Source: Clostridia bacterium
Lineage (GTDB): Bacteria; Bacillota; Clostridia; Oscillospirales; CAG-272
Length of the DNA stretch: 7,154 nt
Direction of reading: 5' to 3'
Assembly: GCA_900754175.1 (NCBI GenBank)
Contig: CAAEBS010000176.1
Span: forward strand, 1 to 7,154
Below the pieces are notes generated by a model, which saw nothing but the letters and a program-made list of their open reading frames with translations, was not told where the DNA came from and did no database searches. Of the stretch, positions 1 to 6,105 are shown piece by piece. Within the stretch, counting starts at the first letter, position 1; each line of letters starts with the position of its first letter. The position numbers and the translations under genes are program-made.

Positions 1-20
1 AACTTTTCTCCAGAAAAGTT
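1..20 (-). terminator. possible terminator hairpin of the ABC exporter operon (window edge)
   Basis: Bases 1-9 (AACTTTTCT) and 12-20 (AGAAAAGTT) are perfect inverted repeats around a 2-base centre. As RNA this gives an 8-bp stem with a 4-nt loop. It lies 15 bases past the stop codon of the second ABC gene, where an operon terminator would be expected. The stem is AT-rich, and any U-tract would lie outside the window, so termination is only inferred. The palindrome may extend beyond base 1. Confidence 0.4.
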
Positions 21-35
21 TTCCCCGCTTTCCAA

Positions 36-1823
36 TCACGTCCGGTCAAGTCCGGCAAACTGGCTGTTGTAAAGCTCGGCGTAGAATCCGCCCTTTGCCA
101 GAAGCTCTTCGTGCTTGCCTTGCTCCACGATATTGCCGGCACGCATGACGAGGATCCGGTCGGCGCCTTTGATCGTAGAGAGCCGATGCGCCACGATAAA
201 GCTTGTTTTTCCCTCCATGGCGGTGGTGAAAGCTTTCTGAATCCGGATCTCGGTGCGGGTGTCGATAGAGGAGGTCGCCTCGTCGAGAATCAGCATTTCC
301 GGATCGCAGAGCATCACTCTGGCGATACACAAAAGCTGCTTCTGACCCTGGGACAGCACGCCGCCGTCCTCGCCGATCACCGTCTGGTACCCCTCGGGCA
401 GACGGCGGATGAAGCTGTGGGCGTGTGCCGCTTTTGCGGCGGCAATCACTTCTTCATCGGTGGCATCCGGCTTGCCGAATGCAATGTTGTCCCGGATGGT
501 GCCGGAGGACAGCCAGGTGTCCTGGAGGACCATACCGTAGAAAGAGCGCAGGCGGTGGCGGGGAATCGCACGGATATCCACGCCGTCCAGCCGGATCGTT
601 CCCGCTTTTACGTCATAAAAGCGCATGAGCAGATTGATCAGCGTGGTTTTTCCGCACCCGGTAGGACCGACGATAGCAATATGCTGACCGGCGTGAACTT
701 CAAAATTGAAATCCCGGATCAGGGGGCGGTCGTCGGTGTAGGAGAACGCCACGTGGTCAAAGACGATGTCGCCTTTTGCGGCAACGGGGGCGTCGGTACC
801 TTCGGTGTCCGGCGTCTGGAGCGGCGCTTCGATCAGCTCAAAGACACGCTCAGCGCAGGCAAGGGCATTCTGAAGCTCGGTCACCACGCCGGAAATCTCG
901 TTGAAAGGCTTGGTGTACTGGGTAGCGTAGGACAGAAAGCTTGACAGCATACCCACGGTTACGGCGGCGCCTCCGCCGATGCAGATCAAAGCGCCCGAAA
1001 GAGCAACCAGCGCATACACCAGACCGTTGACAAAACGGGTGGAGGGGTTGGTGGTGGAAGAGAAGAAAATGGCACGCAGAGAAGCCTTGGTCAGCTTGTG
1101 ATTCAGCTCGTCGAAATCCTTCTGCACGGCGGATTCCCGGTTGAATGCCAGCACCACCTTGTGACCGCTTATCATCTCGTCGATCAGCGAGGTCTGTTCG
1201 CTCCGCAACTCGGACTGCAGGCGGAACATGGCGTAGGTCTTTTTGGCAATGAAAGCGGCGACAAAGAGCGAAAGGGGCGTGACCAGCACCACGATCAGGG
1301 TGATCGGCAGGCTGATGCGCACCATGAAGATCAGCGTGCCGATAATGGTCATGATACCGCTGAAGAACTGGGTAAAGCCCATGAGAAGTCCGTCGGAGAA
1401 CTGATCCACGTCGGTAATCATCCGGCTGACGATCTCGCCGGTGCGGTGGGAGTCGATGTAGGAGACCGGAACGTTCTGCAGGCGGACAAATGCCTCGTGC
1501 CGGATGTTCCGCACGATCCCGTAGGTCATGCGGTTGTTCAGAGCGTTGACGATCCACTGGAGCAGTGCCGTAACGGCGACCGAAATACCGATCTTCAGAA
1601 GAATACGACCGATTCCCGCCATGTCCACGTTGTCGGGACCTACGGCGAGGTCGATGGCGTCACCGACAAGAATGGGAACGTAAAGGGTAAGCGCAACCGA
1701 AACGGCGGTGAAGATCAGCGAAAGAATGAAGTGGATCCGGTAGATCTTCAGATAGGAAAGCACCTTGCCGAAGGTCTTGAGATTTTTCTTTTTCCCGGAG
1801 CGGGTCTTGCGATTATCTGCCAT
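36..1823 (-). CDS. ABC exporter half-transporter, catalytic-site (canonical) subunit
   Basis: This 595-aa protein is a membrane-domain plus ATPase-domain fusion of the type I exporter (MsbA/MDR-like) family. Hydrophobic segments fill roughly residues 30-310, followed by the nucleotide-binding domain from about 350. Visible motifs are A-loop Tyr362, Walker A GPTGCGKT (386-393), Q-loop Gln434, signature LSQGQ (490-494), Walker B LILDE with catalytic Glu515, and switch His546 (VAHRLST). The signature is non-canonical: Gln replaces the first Gly of LSGGQ. Start ATG 1823 overlaps the upstream gene's TAA stop by one base (TAATG), and GGAGG at 1833-1837 lies 9 nt before it, so translation is probably coupled. 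The partner is the neighbouring half-transporter, and together they should form a heterodimer in the cytoplasmic membrane. By analogy with TM287/288, BmrC/BmrD and LmrC/LmrD it would export a drug, lipid or peptide. The substrate cannot be read from sequence. Family assignment is very secure. Confidence 0.97.
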   Translation of the reverse strand: MADNRKTRSGKKKNLKTFGKVLSYLKIYRIHFILSLIFTAVSVALTLYVPILVGDAIDLAVGPDNVDMAGIGRILLKIGISVAVTALLQWIVNALNNRMTYGIVRNIRHEAFVRLQNVPVSYIDSHRTGEIVSRMITDVDQFSDGLLMGFTQFFSGIMTIIGTLIFMVRISLPITLIVVLVTPLSLFVAAFIAKKTYAMFRLQSELRSEQTSLIDEMISGHKVVLAFNRESAVQKDFDELNHKLTKASLRAIFFSSTTNPSTRFVNGLVYALVALSGALICIGGGAAVTVGMLSSFLSYATQYTKPFNEISGVVTELQNALACAERVFELIEAPLQTPDTEGTDAPVAAKGDIVFDHVAFSYTDDRPLIRDFNFEVHAGQHIAIVGPTGCGKTTLINLLMRFYDVKAGTIRLDGVDIRAIPRHRLRSFYGMVLQDTWLSSGTIRDNIAFGKPDATDEEVIAAAKAAHAHSFIRRLPEGYQTVIGEDGGVLSQGQKQLLCIARVMLCDPEMLILDEATSSIDTRTEIRIQKAFTTAMEGKTSFIVAHRLSTIKGADRILVMRAGNIVEQGKHEELLAKGGFYAELYNSQFAGLDRT

Positions 1824-3547
1824 TATTGCTCACCTCCCTTGGGAAACTGAGAATAGTAGATCTCCTGATAGATCTCGCAGGAGCTTAAAAGCTCCTCGTG
1901 CGTTCCGCATCCCACCAGTCTGCCGTCGTCAAGGACAAGAATCCGGTCGGCGTCCAGAATGGAGGAGGTGCGCTGGGAAACGATAAAGAGCGTGGGATGA
2001 TAGGGAAGCTTCCGCAGTGCCGCACGCATCCGGGATTCGGTGGCGTAGTCAAGAGCGGAGGCGGAGTCGTCGAGGATCAGGATCTGCGGGTGCTTGAGCA
2101 GGGCACGGGCGACCGTCAGGCGCTGGCGCTGACCGCCGGAAAAGTTGCTTCCGTTCTGCGCTACCGGCTCGGCAAGCTGCTTGTCCTTTTCCAGGACAAA
2201 TTCCTTTGCCTGCGCCCCCTCCAGCGCTTCCCACATTTCCTGCTCGCTTGCCTGCGGGTTGCCCCATTCAAGGTTGGAGCGGATGGTGCCTTTGAACAGC
2301 ATGGCTTTCTGCGGCACCACGCCGACCCGGTCAGTAAGCTCGGTCTTGTCGTAGAGCGCCGTATTTTTGCCCCCGATCAGCACGCTTCCCGAGGTGGGGA
2401 TGTAAAAGCCGGGGATCAGATTTACCAGCGTGGATTTTCCCGAGCCGGTACCGCCGATAATGCCGATGATCTCACCGGGACGGGCGGAAAAGGAAATATT
2501 GTGCAGCGATTCGTCGCCCGTTTCGTGATAGCGGAAGGATACGTTTTCAAAGCAAACGGCATAGTCGGTACTGCCTGCCGGCGTGTCTGCGGTGTGCGGA
2601 GCGTCGGAGGGCGTTTCCATGACGTCTTCGATCCGGCGGAAGCTTGCCATGGCTTTGTTCAGCGTGATAATCAGATTGGCAAGCTTGATCAGCTCCACCA
2701 GAATCTGCGACATATAATTATAGAGGGCAACCAGCTCTCCCTGCGTCAGTACGCCGGAGGAAACGTGGAGGGCGCCGCCACGGATCAGAAGAATGACGGC
2801 AAGGTTGATGATGACGTAAGTAAGAGGATTCATCAGCGCCGAGATCCTTCCGGCAAAGAGCTGAATGGAGGTAAGACCGCCGTGCAGACGGTCGAAATCG
2901 GTCATTTCCTCTTTTTCTTTGTTGAAAGCACGGATGACACGGGTGCCGTTGTAGTTGCCACGCACTTTTCCGAGCACCCGGTCAAGGCGTGACTGGGACT
3001 TTTTGAAAAGCGGGATGCTGATAAGCATGATACCGAACACGACGACGGCAAGCAGGGCAATGGCACCGGCAAAGATCAGCGCCAGTCTGCGGTCAATGGT
3101 GAACGCCATAATCATGGCGCCGAACACGATGAAGGGGGAGCGCATGAAAAGGCGGAGGAACATATTGATACCGGTCTGCACCGAGTTGATGTCTCCCGTC
3201 ATGCGGGTAATCAGCGTGGAGGTTCCGATCTTATCGGTGGCGGAATAGCTGAAGCTCTGGATGTGGGAGAACAGCGATTCCCGCATTTTTTCGGAACAGC
3301 CCACCGCCGCCTTGGCGGCAAAATACTGGGCGCAGAGCGAGCAGACAAGCCCGATGACGCCGAGGGCGATCATTACGCCGCACATCTGCCATACGACGTC
3401 GGGGCGCTCCTGGCGGATGCCTACGTCGATAATGCGGGTCACGGCAAGCGGGACCAACAGCTCAAAGACTGCCTCCAGGCATTTGAAAAGAGGGGCAAAG
3501 ACCGATTCCCGCCGATACCCCTTTAAGTAACGCAACAGCTTTTTCAA
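1823..3547 (-). CDS. ABC exporter half-transporter, degenerate-site subunit (TTG start)
   Basis: Read from TTG 3547 this is a 574-aa ABC exporter half-transporter beginning MKKLLRYLKG. The membrane domain covers about residues 15-310 and the ATPase domain about 328-574. Motifs: A-loop Tyr340, Walker A GGTGSGKS (365-372), Q-loop Gln413, a fully canonical signature FSGGQ (469-473), and Walker B ending LILDD. There Asp494 replaces the catalytic Glu, and Gln525 (VSQR) replaces the switch His. These two changes mark a non-hydrolysing ATP site and match the degenerate subunit of heterodimeric exporters such as TM287/288. The TTG start is chosen because GGAGG lies 7 nt upstream. The frame stays open to an ATG at 3685, but that 46-residue extension reads through the tRNA 3' half and its hairpin, so it is rejected. 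The gene is followed directly by its partner subunit. Substrate is unknown. Confidence 0.95.
   Translation of the reverse strand: MKKLLRYLKGYRRESVFAPLFKCLEAVFELLVPLAVTRIIDVGIRQERPDVVWQMCGVMIALGVIGLVCSLCAQYFAAKAAVGCSEKMRESLFSHIQSFSYSATDKIGTSTLITRMTGDINSVQTGINMFLRLFMRSPFIVFGAMIMAFTIDRRLALIFAGAIALLAVVVFGIMLISIPLFKKSQSRLDRVLGKVRGNYNGTRVIRAFNKEKEEMTDFDRLHGGLTSIQLFAGRISALMNPLTYVIINLAVILLIRGGALHVSSGVLTQGELVALYNYMSQILVELIKLANLIITLNKAMASFRRIEDVMETPSDAPHTADTPAGSTDYAVCFENVSFRYHETGDESLHNISFSARPGEIIGIIGGTGSGKSTLVNLIPGFYIPTSGSVLIGGKNTALYDKTELTDRVGVVPQKAMLFKGTIRSNLEWGNPQASEQEMWEALEGAQAKEFVLEKDKQLAEPVAQNGSNFSGGQRQRLTVARALLKHPQILILDDSASALDYATESRMRAALRKLPYHPTLFIVSQRTSSILDADRILVLDDGRLVGCGTHEELLSSCEIYQEIYYSQFPKGGEQ
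1831..1837 (-). promoter_or_regulatory. ribosome binding site of the second ABC gene, inside the first
   Basis: On the minus strand GGAGGTG lies within the last codons of the upstream ABC gene, with GGAGG ending 9 nt before ATG 1823. With the TAATG stop/start overlap this fixes the start codon and suggests ribosomes finishing the first subunit reinitiate on the second, keeping the two subunits near 1:1. Confidence 0.85.
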
Positions 3548-3554
3548 TGCAAAA

Positions 3555-3560
3555 CCTCCG
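3555..3560 (-). promoter_or_regulatory. ribosome binding site deciding the TTG start of the first ABC gene
   Basis: The minus strand reads CGGAGG, a 7-nt spacer (TTTTGCA), then TTG at 3547-3545. No ATG or GTG lies at a suitable distance in this frame. The next ATG upstream is inside the tRNA gene, so this site settles the start. Confidence 0.85.
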
Positions 3561-3580
3561 TTGTACAATATTTCACAACA

Positions 3581-3612
3581 GAAAAGGCACTTGCGTTTAC
3601 AAGTGCCTTTTC
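3581..3612 (-). terminator. 13-bp hairpin after tRNA-Val, likely intrinsic terminator or attenuator
   Basis: Bases 3581-3593 and 3600-3612 are perfect 13-bp inverted repeats (GAAAAGGCACTTG and its complement) separated by a 6-nt loop. On the minus strand the stem begins with an A-run and ends CCTTTTC, starting 28 nt after the tRNA 3' end, which is classic for intrinsic termination of a tRNA transcript. The U-run is short (four) and part of the stem, and the following bases TGTTG are not U-rich, so termination may be incomplete. It sits only 33 bases before the ABC start codon. Confidence 0.75.
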
Positions 3613-3640
3613 TCCCGGACGATCCCCGTCCGAATGTCAC

Positions 3641-3717
3641 TGGTGGAGACAGTTGGAATCGAACCAACGACCTCATGCATGTCAAGCATGCACTCTAACC
3701 ATCTGAGCTATGCCTCC
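3641..3717 (-). tRNA. tRNA-Val (anticodon GAC), CCA encoded
   Basis: The minus strand folds into a complete cloverleaf of 77 nt including an encoded CCA (3643-3641). The acceptor GGAGGCA pairs with TGTCTCC (one G-T), with discriminator A. D-stem is GCTC/GAGT, anticodon stem CATGC/GCATG with loop TTGACAT, variable loop AGGTC, and T-stem GTTGG/CCAAC with loop TTCGATT. The anticodon is GAC at 3683-3681, reading valine codons GUC and GUU. It has its own promoter at 3818-3790 and a hairpin downstream. Nothing suggests it is a pseudogene, and its 3' end is not repeated elsewhere in the window, so there is no sign of integrase attachment use here. Confidence 0.96.
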
Positions 3718-3783
3718 ACGCAAAGAGAGGTAGACCCTTGAACAGGATTCCCTCATGGTCAGAACATCCGCCATGTGGCGAAC
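3718..3783 (-). other. 5' leader of the tRNA-Val transcript
   Basis: About 65 nt separate the expected transcription start (near 3783) from the mature tRNA 5' end. This must be removed by RNase P or another nuclease. The leader contains a short inverted repeat, CGCCA/TGGCG, at 3769-3780 near its 5' end, and a GACC/GGTC pairing possibility nearer the tRNA. No open reading frame or T-box signature is visible. Confidence 0.45.
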
Positions 3784-3789
3784 GTGCAT

Positions 3790-3818
3790 ATTATACCATA
3801 GCTTTTTATAAAAATCAA
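3790..3818 (-). promoter_or_regulatory. sigma-A promoter for tRNA-Val
   Basis: On the minus strand TTGATT (3818-3813) is followed by exactly 17 nt and a perfect TATAAT (3795-3790), placing the start near 3783. It faces the tRNA and follows the flippase stop codon. It is the only strong promoter between the flippase and the ABC operon. Confidence 0.88.
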
Positions 3819-3857
3819 GGGGTTTGCGGAAAATAATTCAAACTTTTTATGATTTTT
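3811..3857 (-). terminator. weak AT-rich inverted repeat after the flippase gene
   Basis: Just past the flippase stop, nested inverted repeats occur: AAAAATCA (3811-3818) with TGATTTTT (3850-3857), and inside them GTTTG (3823-3827) with CAAAC (3840-3844). Read on the minus strand this could form a low-stability stem ending in a T-run, a poor but possible terminator. One arm contains the -35 box of the tRNA promoter. Confidence 0.3.
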
Positions 3858-3861
3858 ACAC

Positions 3862-5406
3862 TCAGGTGGCACTCTGACGGCGTTTTTGGGGGATGCGGAA
3901 GAGCAGAATCAGGGCGGCATAGAGCAGAACGGCGGCAGAAACGTGGAGAAACGTGTCCAGCCGGGTTCCGGAAAATGCGCCGAGGGCGTGGAGAAACAGC
4001 CGGGAGCTGGCGGTGGCAAGTACGATGCAGACGACCGGGCGGAGGATCCGGTGGAAAATTTTCGCCTTGACCGGGCAGACGGTCAGGAGCCGGGCAAGGC
4101 TCAGGGCGCCGTTCAGGATCTCGGTGAAATAAACCGTGACGAGATAGCCCTTGATCCCCATGGAGGGCAGGAGCAACCAGACGAGGAGGACCGAAAGGGA
4201 GGCATCCACAAGGTTTACCGCCATGCAGTAAAACTGCTGACCGATGCCTTTCAGAATGGAATCCACGGCGGTATCCAGATACATGACGGGGATCAGGGGG
4301 GCGACCGCCAGAAGGTAAGCGCCGGTCCCGGCAGTCGGATAGACGGCGTTTCCGATCTCGTAGGCAAAGCACATCATGATGCCGGCGGTGCCGATTGCAT
4401 AGGTCAGCACGCAGTTGAGAACCTTATCCACGATCTTTTTGATCTCCTCCTCCTTGCCTGCCGCTTTGGATTCGGAGATCTCCGGGATGAGAAGCCCGGC
4501 AAACGAAGCGGAGATAGCAGAGGGGAACAGGACCAGCGGAAAGACCATGCTGTGCAGAGTGCCGTATGCCGCAAGCGAAATCTCCCGGCTGCTCCCGCTT
4601 TTTTGCAGTCCACGGGGGATCAGCAGGTGCTCCAGGGTGACAAGACCGGAGCGCAGATAGGCACTGAAAGCGACCGGCAGGGCAATGTGCAACAGCCGGC
4701 GGTTGACGTCCCCACTGTCTGCGTCGTCCGGTGCGTGCCGTTTGTTTTTTCTTGCCGCCCGGCGCTCTCCCGAAAACAGGAACAGCTGCACGAGAAAAGC
4801 GGCACATTCGGCGACCGTGCCGCCGAGCACGATCGCACAGCAGGCACTCTCGATGTCGTCGGCGAGCCATACGCTCAGAAGAAAACTGCAAAGGCAGATG
4901 CGCACGCCCTCGCCGATGACCTGCACGGCGGCATTTTTGTGGACCCGCCGCACGGCGATGAAGTAGCCGGACAGACAGGCGGAAAGCGAGATCGGCGGCA
5001 GGCTGAACGCCAGAATCCGGAGCGAGGACACGGTGCGGACGTCCCCGAGCCAGTGCGTGCCGATGACGGGCGCCAGCCCAAACAGAAGCACGGCGGTGGG
5101 AATACTGAAGCTGAGAGAGTAGGCGATACACCGCCTCATAATGCCCGAGGTCCGGGCGACTTCTCCGGTTGCCTCCGCCTTGCCCATTGCCTCCGAAACC
5201 AGCCGGGTAGAGGCAAGCTGGATCCCCGAGGTAGCCAGGGTAATGGAAAAGCCGTAGACCGTGGAGATCAGGGTAAAGATCCCCATGGCGACCGCCCCGA
5301 TGCGGTTGGAAAGATAAATATGAAAGCTTACGGAAACCGAACGCATGATGAGCGAGACTGCCGTCAGCAGAAGTCCGTTTACGATAAAAGTCTTTAATTT
5401 TTTCAT
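3862..5406 (-). CDS. SpoVB/MurJ-like lipid-linked oligosaccharide flippase (MOP superfamily)
   Basis: This 514-aa, very hydrophobic protein matches the length and pattern of SpoVB-type polysaccharide biosynthesis membrane proteins (B. subtilis SpoVB is of similar length), with about 12-14 membrane helices. The N-terminus has the family pattern: a basic first few residues, a first helix, Arg22, then Gly37 and Gly42-Ile-Phe in the GAVAMGIF segment, and Ala/Ser-rich helix 2 (58-72) leading into LVSEAMGKAE. A family-like SGYFIA segment occurs at 146-151, and IPEISES (307-313) precedes a charged cytoplasmic loop. A charged linker (about 213-237, rich in Arg/Lys/Asp) divides the two halves. Members move undecaprenyl-linked sugars or peptidoglycan precursors across the membrane. 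SpoVB acts in spore cortex formation, but clostridia carry several paralogues, so sporulation use is not proven. ATG 5406 has GGAG 5 nt upstream (5415-5412). It lies alone, divergent from rubredoxin. Confidence 0.9.
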   Translation of the reverse strand: MKKLKTFIVNGLLLTAVSLIMRSVSVSFHIYLSNRIGAVAMGIFTLISTVYGFSITLATSGIQLASTRLVSEAMGKAEATGEVARTSGIMRRCIAYSLSFSIPTAVLLFGLAPVIGTHWLGDVRTVSSLRILAFSLPPISLSACLSGYFIAVRRVHKNAAVQVIGEGVRICLCSFLLSVWLADDIESACCAIVLGGTVAECAAFLVQLFLFSGERRAARKNKRHAPDDADSGDVNRRLLHIALPVAFSAYLRSGLVTLEHLLIPRGLQKSGSSREISLAAYGTLHSMVFPLVLFPSAISASFAGLLIPEISESKAAGKEEEIKKIVDKVLNCVLTYAIGTAGIMMCFAYEIGNAVYPTAGTGAYLLAVAPLIPVMYLDTAVDSILKGIGQQFYCMAVNLVDASLSVLLVWLLLPSMGIKGYLVTVYFTEILNGALSLARLLTVCPVKAKIFHRILRPVVCIVLATASSRLFLHALGAFSGTRLDTFLHVSAAVLLYAALILLFRIPQKRRQSAT

Positions 5407-5595
5407 GCCAACTCCGTTTTTGGGTCACTTTTCGGTGATTTTTTTCGTATATAGTTATGTATATGCTGTCCGCAAAGCGCATTAGAAGCGAATTTTGGCG
5501 CACAAAAGGACAAATTTCTTTGTGGATTTTGTAGAATCCGATAATTTCTGCAAGAGGGGTTCTGTTACCTTATACAAAAATTGGCAGAATCCTGC
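5407..5595. other. AT-rich intergenic region upstream of the flippase; no gene seen
   Basis: No credible reading frame or RNA gene is visible. It should hold the flippase promoter on the minus strand, but only weak candidates exist: a TATATA hexamer about 16 nt after TTGCGG (minus strand, within roughly 5473-5446) is a poor match. Small inverted repeats are present: TCAC/GTGA (5425-5438), CACAAA/TTTGTG (5501-5524), and GGATT/AATCC (5524-5539). Two related segments containing G(T/C)AGAATCC begin at 5531 and 5584, 53 bp apart. Confidence 0.5.
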
Positions 5596-5609
5596 ATTTT
5601 CATGAAAAT
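5596..5609. promoter_or_regulatory. 14-bp perfect palindrome, candidate operator upstream of rubredoxin
   Basis: ATTTTCATGAAAAT is a perfect 14-bp palindrome ending 5 bp before the -35 box of the rubredoxin promoter. A dimeric regulator bound here would sit where activators touch RNA polymerase, or could shield the -35 region. It does not match the PerR or Fur box as I know them. The regulator is unidentified; this is inference from symmetry and position. Confidence 0.45.
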
Positions 5610-5614
5610 TTTTC

Positions 5615-5643
5615 TTGACAAGAGCGCCTGCCCGTATTATTAT
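5615..5643 (+). promoter_or_regulatory. sigma-A promoter for rubredoxin
   Basis: A perfect -35 TTGACA (5615-5620) is followed after 17 nt by TATTAT (5638-5643), a 5/6 match to the -10 consensus. A perfect TATAAT also occurs at 5645-5650, but at an overlong 24-nt spacing. The start would be near 5650, giving a leader of about 40 nt with no evident structure. Confidence 0.85.
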
Positions 5644-5691
5644 ATATAATGCTATTTAAAAATCAAGCCACAGCAGATTGCGGAGGAAAAA

Positions 5692-5877
5692 ATGAATTAC
5701 GCTTGTGAACTTTGCGGATATATTTACAGACCCGAAAACGGGGATCCGGAGAACGGAGTAGAAGCCGGAACCGATTTTGAGGACATCAGGAGCAGTTGGA
5801 CCTGTCCTCTGTGCGGCGCCTCGAAAGAGGATTTCGAGCCGGTGGATACCGACGAATACGAAGTAAAAGAGCTGTAA
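5692..5877 (+). CDS. rubredoxin
   Basis: This 61-aa protein is a complete small rubredoxin. The single iron is held by four cysteines in the two standard knuckles: Cys5-x-x-Cys8-Gly and Cys38-Pro-Leu-Cys41-Gly. Between them come the typical Tyr10, [14 protein letters not shown] and Trp36 core residues. There is no signal peptide, so it is cytoplasmic. Rubredoxins carry single electrons, in anaerobes often to oxygen- or peroxide-reducing partners (rubrerythrin, flavodiiron proteins, superoxide reductase), none of which lies in this window. The acidic C-terminal tail ([13 protein letters not shown]) is slightly longer than the approximately 52-54 residues of the shortest family members. ATG 5692 has GGAGG 5 nt upstream (5682-5686). 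The gene has its own promoter and terminator, so it is a single-gene transcript. Confidence 0.97.
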   Translation: MNYACELCGYIYRPENGDPENGVEAGTDFEDIRSSWTCPLCGASKEDFEPVDTDEYEVKEL

Positions 5878-5894
5878 AAGAGTTTTTGAAAAAA

Positions 5895-5937
5895 GAGAAC
5901 CGCCGTGTCCGCTTTTGCGGGCGTGGCGGTTCTTTCT
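5895..5937 (+). terminator. intrinsic terminator of rubredoxin
   Basis: Arms at 5897-5912 and 5917-5932 form a 16-bp stem (three G-T pairs) around a TTTT loop, followed by TTTC and preceded by an A-run. The stem is GC-rich (GAACCGCC with GGCGGTTC at the base). It lies 20 bases after the rubredoxin stop codon and ends before the polA promoter, separating the two transcripts. Confidence 0.9.
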
Positions 5938-5949
5938 GTCGGGCGGTGC

Positions 5950-5978
5950 TTGACAAATCCTGCGGGAACGTGTATAAT
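5950..5978 (+). promoter_or_regulatory. perfect-consensus sigma-A promoter for polA
   Basis: TTGACA (5950-5955), a 17-nt spacer, and TATAAT (5973-5978) match the housekeeping promoter exactly at both boxes. Transcription should begin near 5985, giving polA a leader of about 120 nt. The -35 box begins only 14 bp after the rubredoxin terminator. Confidence 0.93.
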
Positions 5979-5984
5979 GAATGG

Positions 5985-6105
5985 TATACTACTATGGAAT
6001 AAAACCGGCGACCGATTTGCGGAAACCGGAAAAATCAGATCAGGAAAGGACTGCGGCGCCAGCTTTCCGCCTTTGGCGGGGTTGCGTCCGCATTTTCGGT
6101 AGCCC
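5985..6105 (+). other. structured 5' leader of polA
   Basis: The roughly 120-nt leader holds a purine-rich AGGAAAGGA (6042-6050) resembling a Shine-Dalgarno sequence, but 55 nt before the ATG. A GC-rich segment follows, with hairpin CCGCC-TTT-GGCGG (6067-6079) inside a wider possible pairing TGCGG (6052-6056) with CCGCA (6088-6092). The bases directly before the ATG (CGGTAGCCC) contain no Shine-Dalgarno. An in-frame TAG at 6100-6102 rules out any upstream start for polA. Confidence 0.55.

Noticed and set aside
111..944. Plus-strand frame opposite the second ABC gene (277 codons)
   Set aside because: It is a shadow of the conserved ATPase domain; its translation shows no recognisable fold or ribosome site.
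1898..2992. Plus-strand frame opposite the first ABC gene (364 codons)
   Set aside because: Antisense shadow of Walker and signature motifs on the minus strand; no independent support.
3641..3717. tRNA-Val as a possible integration site for a mobile element
   Set aside because: The tRNA 3' end is not duplicated in the window, no integrase is present, and the flanking genes are ordinary chromosomal functions.
3547..3741. Plus-strand 64-codon frame containing a GIEPTTSC...SNHLSYAS type peptide
   Set aside because: It is the reverse-strand translation of tRNA-Val plus its hairpin. This peptide is a common artefact of tRNA genes in protein databases.
3886..5397. Long plus-strand frame (503 codons) opposite the flippase
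   Set aside because: It is antisense to a clear membrane protein. Its translation is rich in Gly, Asp, Arg and Gln with no domain pattern, as expected from GC-rich shadow frames, and it has no ribosome site.
5407..5691. Possible riboswitch or small RNA in the divergent intergenic region
   Set aside because: The region is AT-rich with only short stems and no recognised riboswitch core. The rubredoxin leader is only about 40 nt.
5905..6102. 65-codon plus-strand frame between rubredoxin and polA
   Set aside because: It runs through the rubredoxin terminator and the polA promoter, so no single expected transcript would carry it, and it has no ribosome site.
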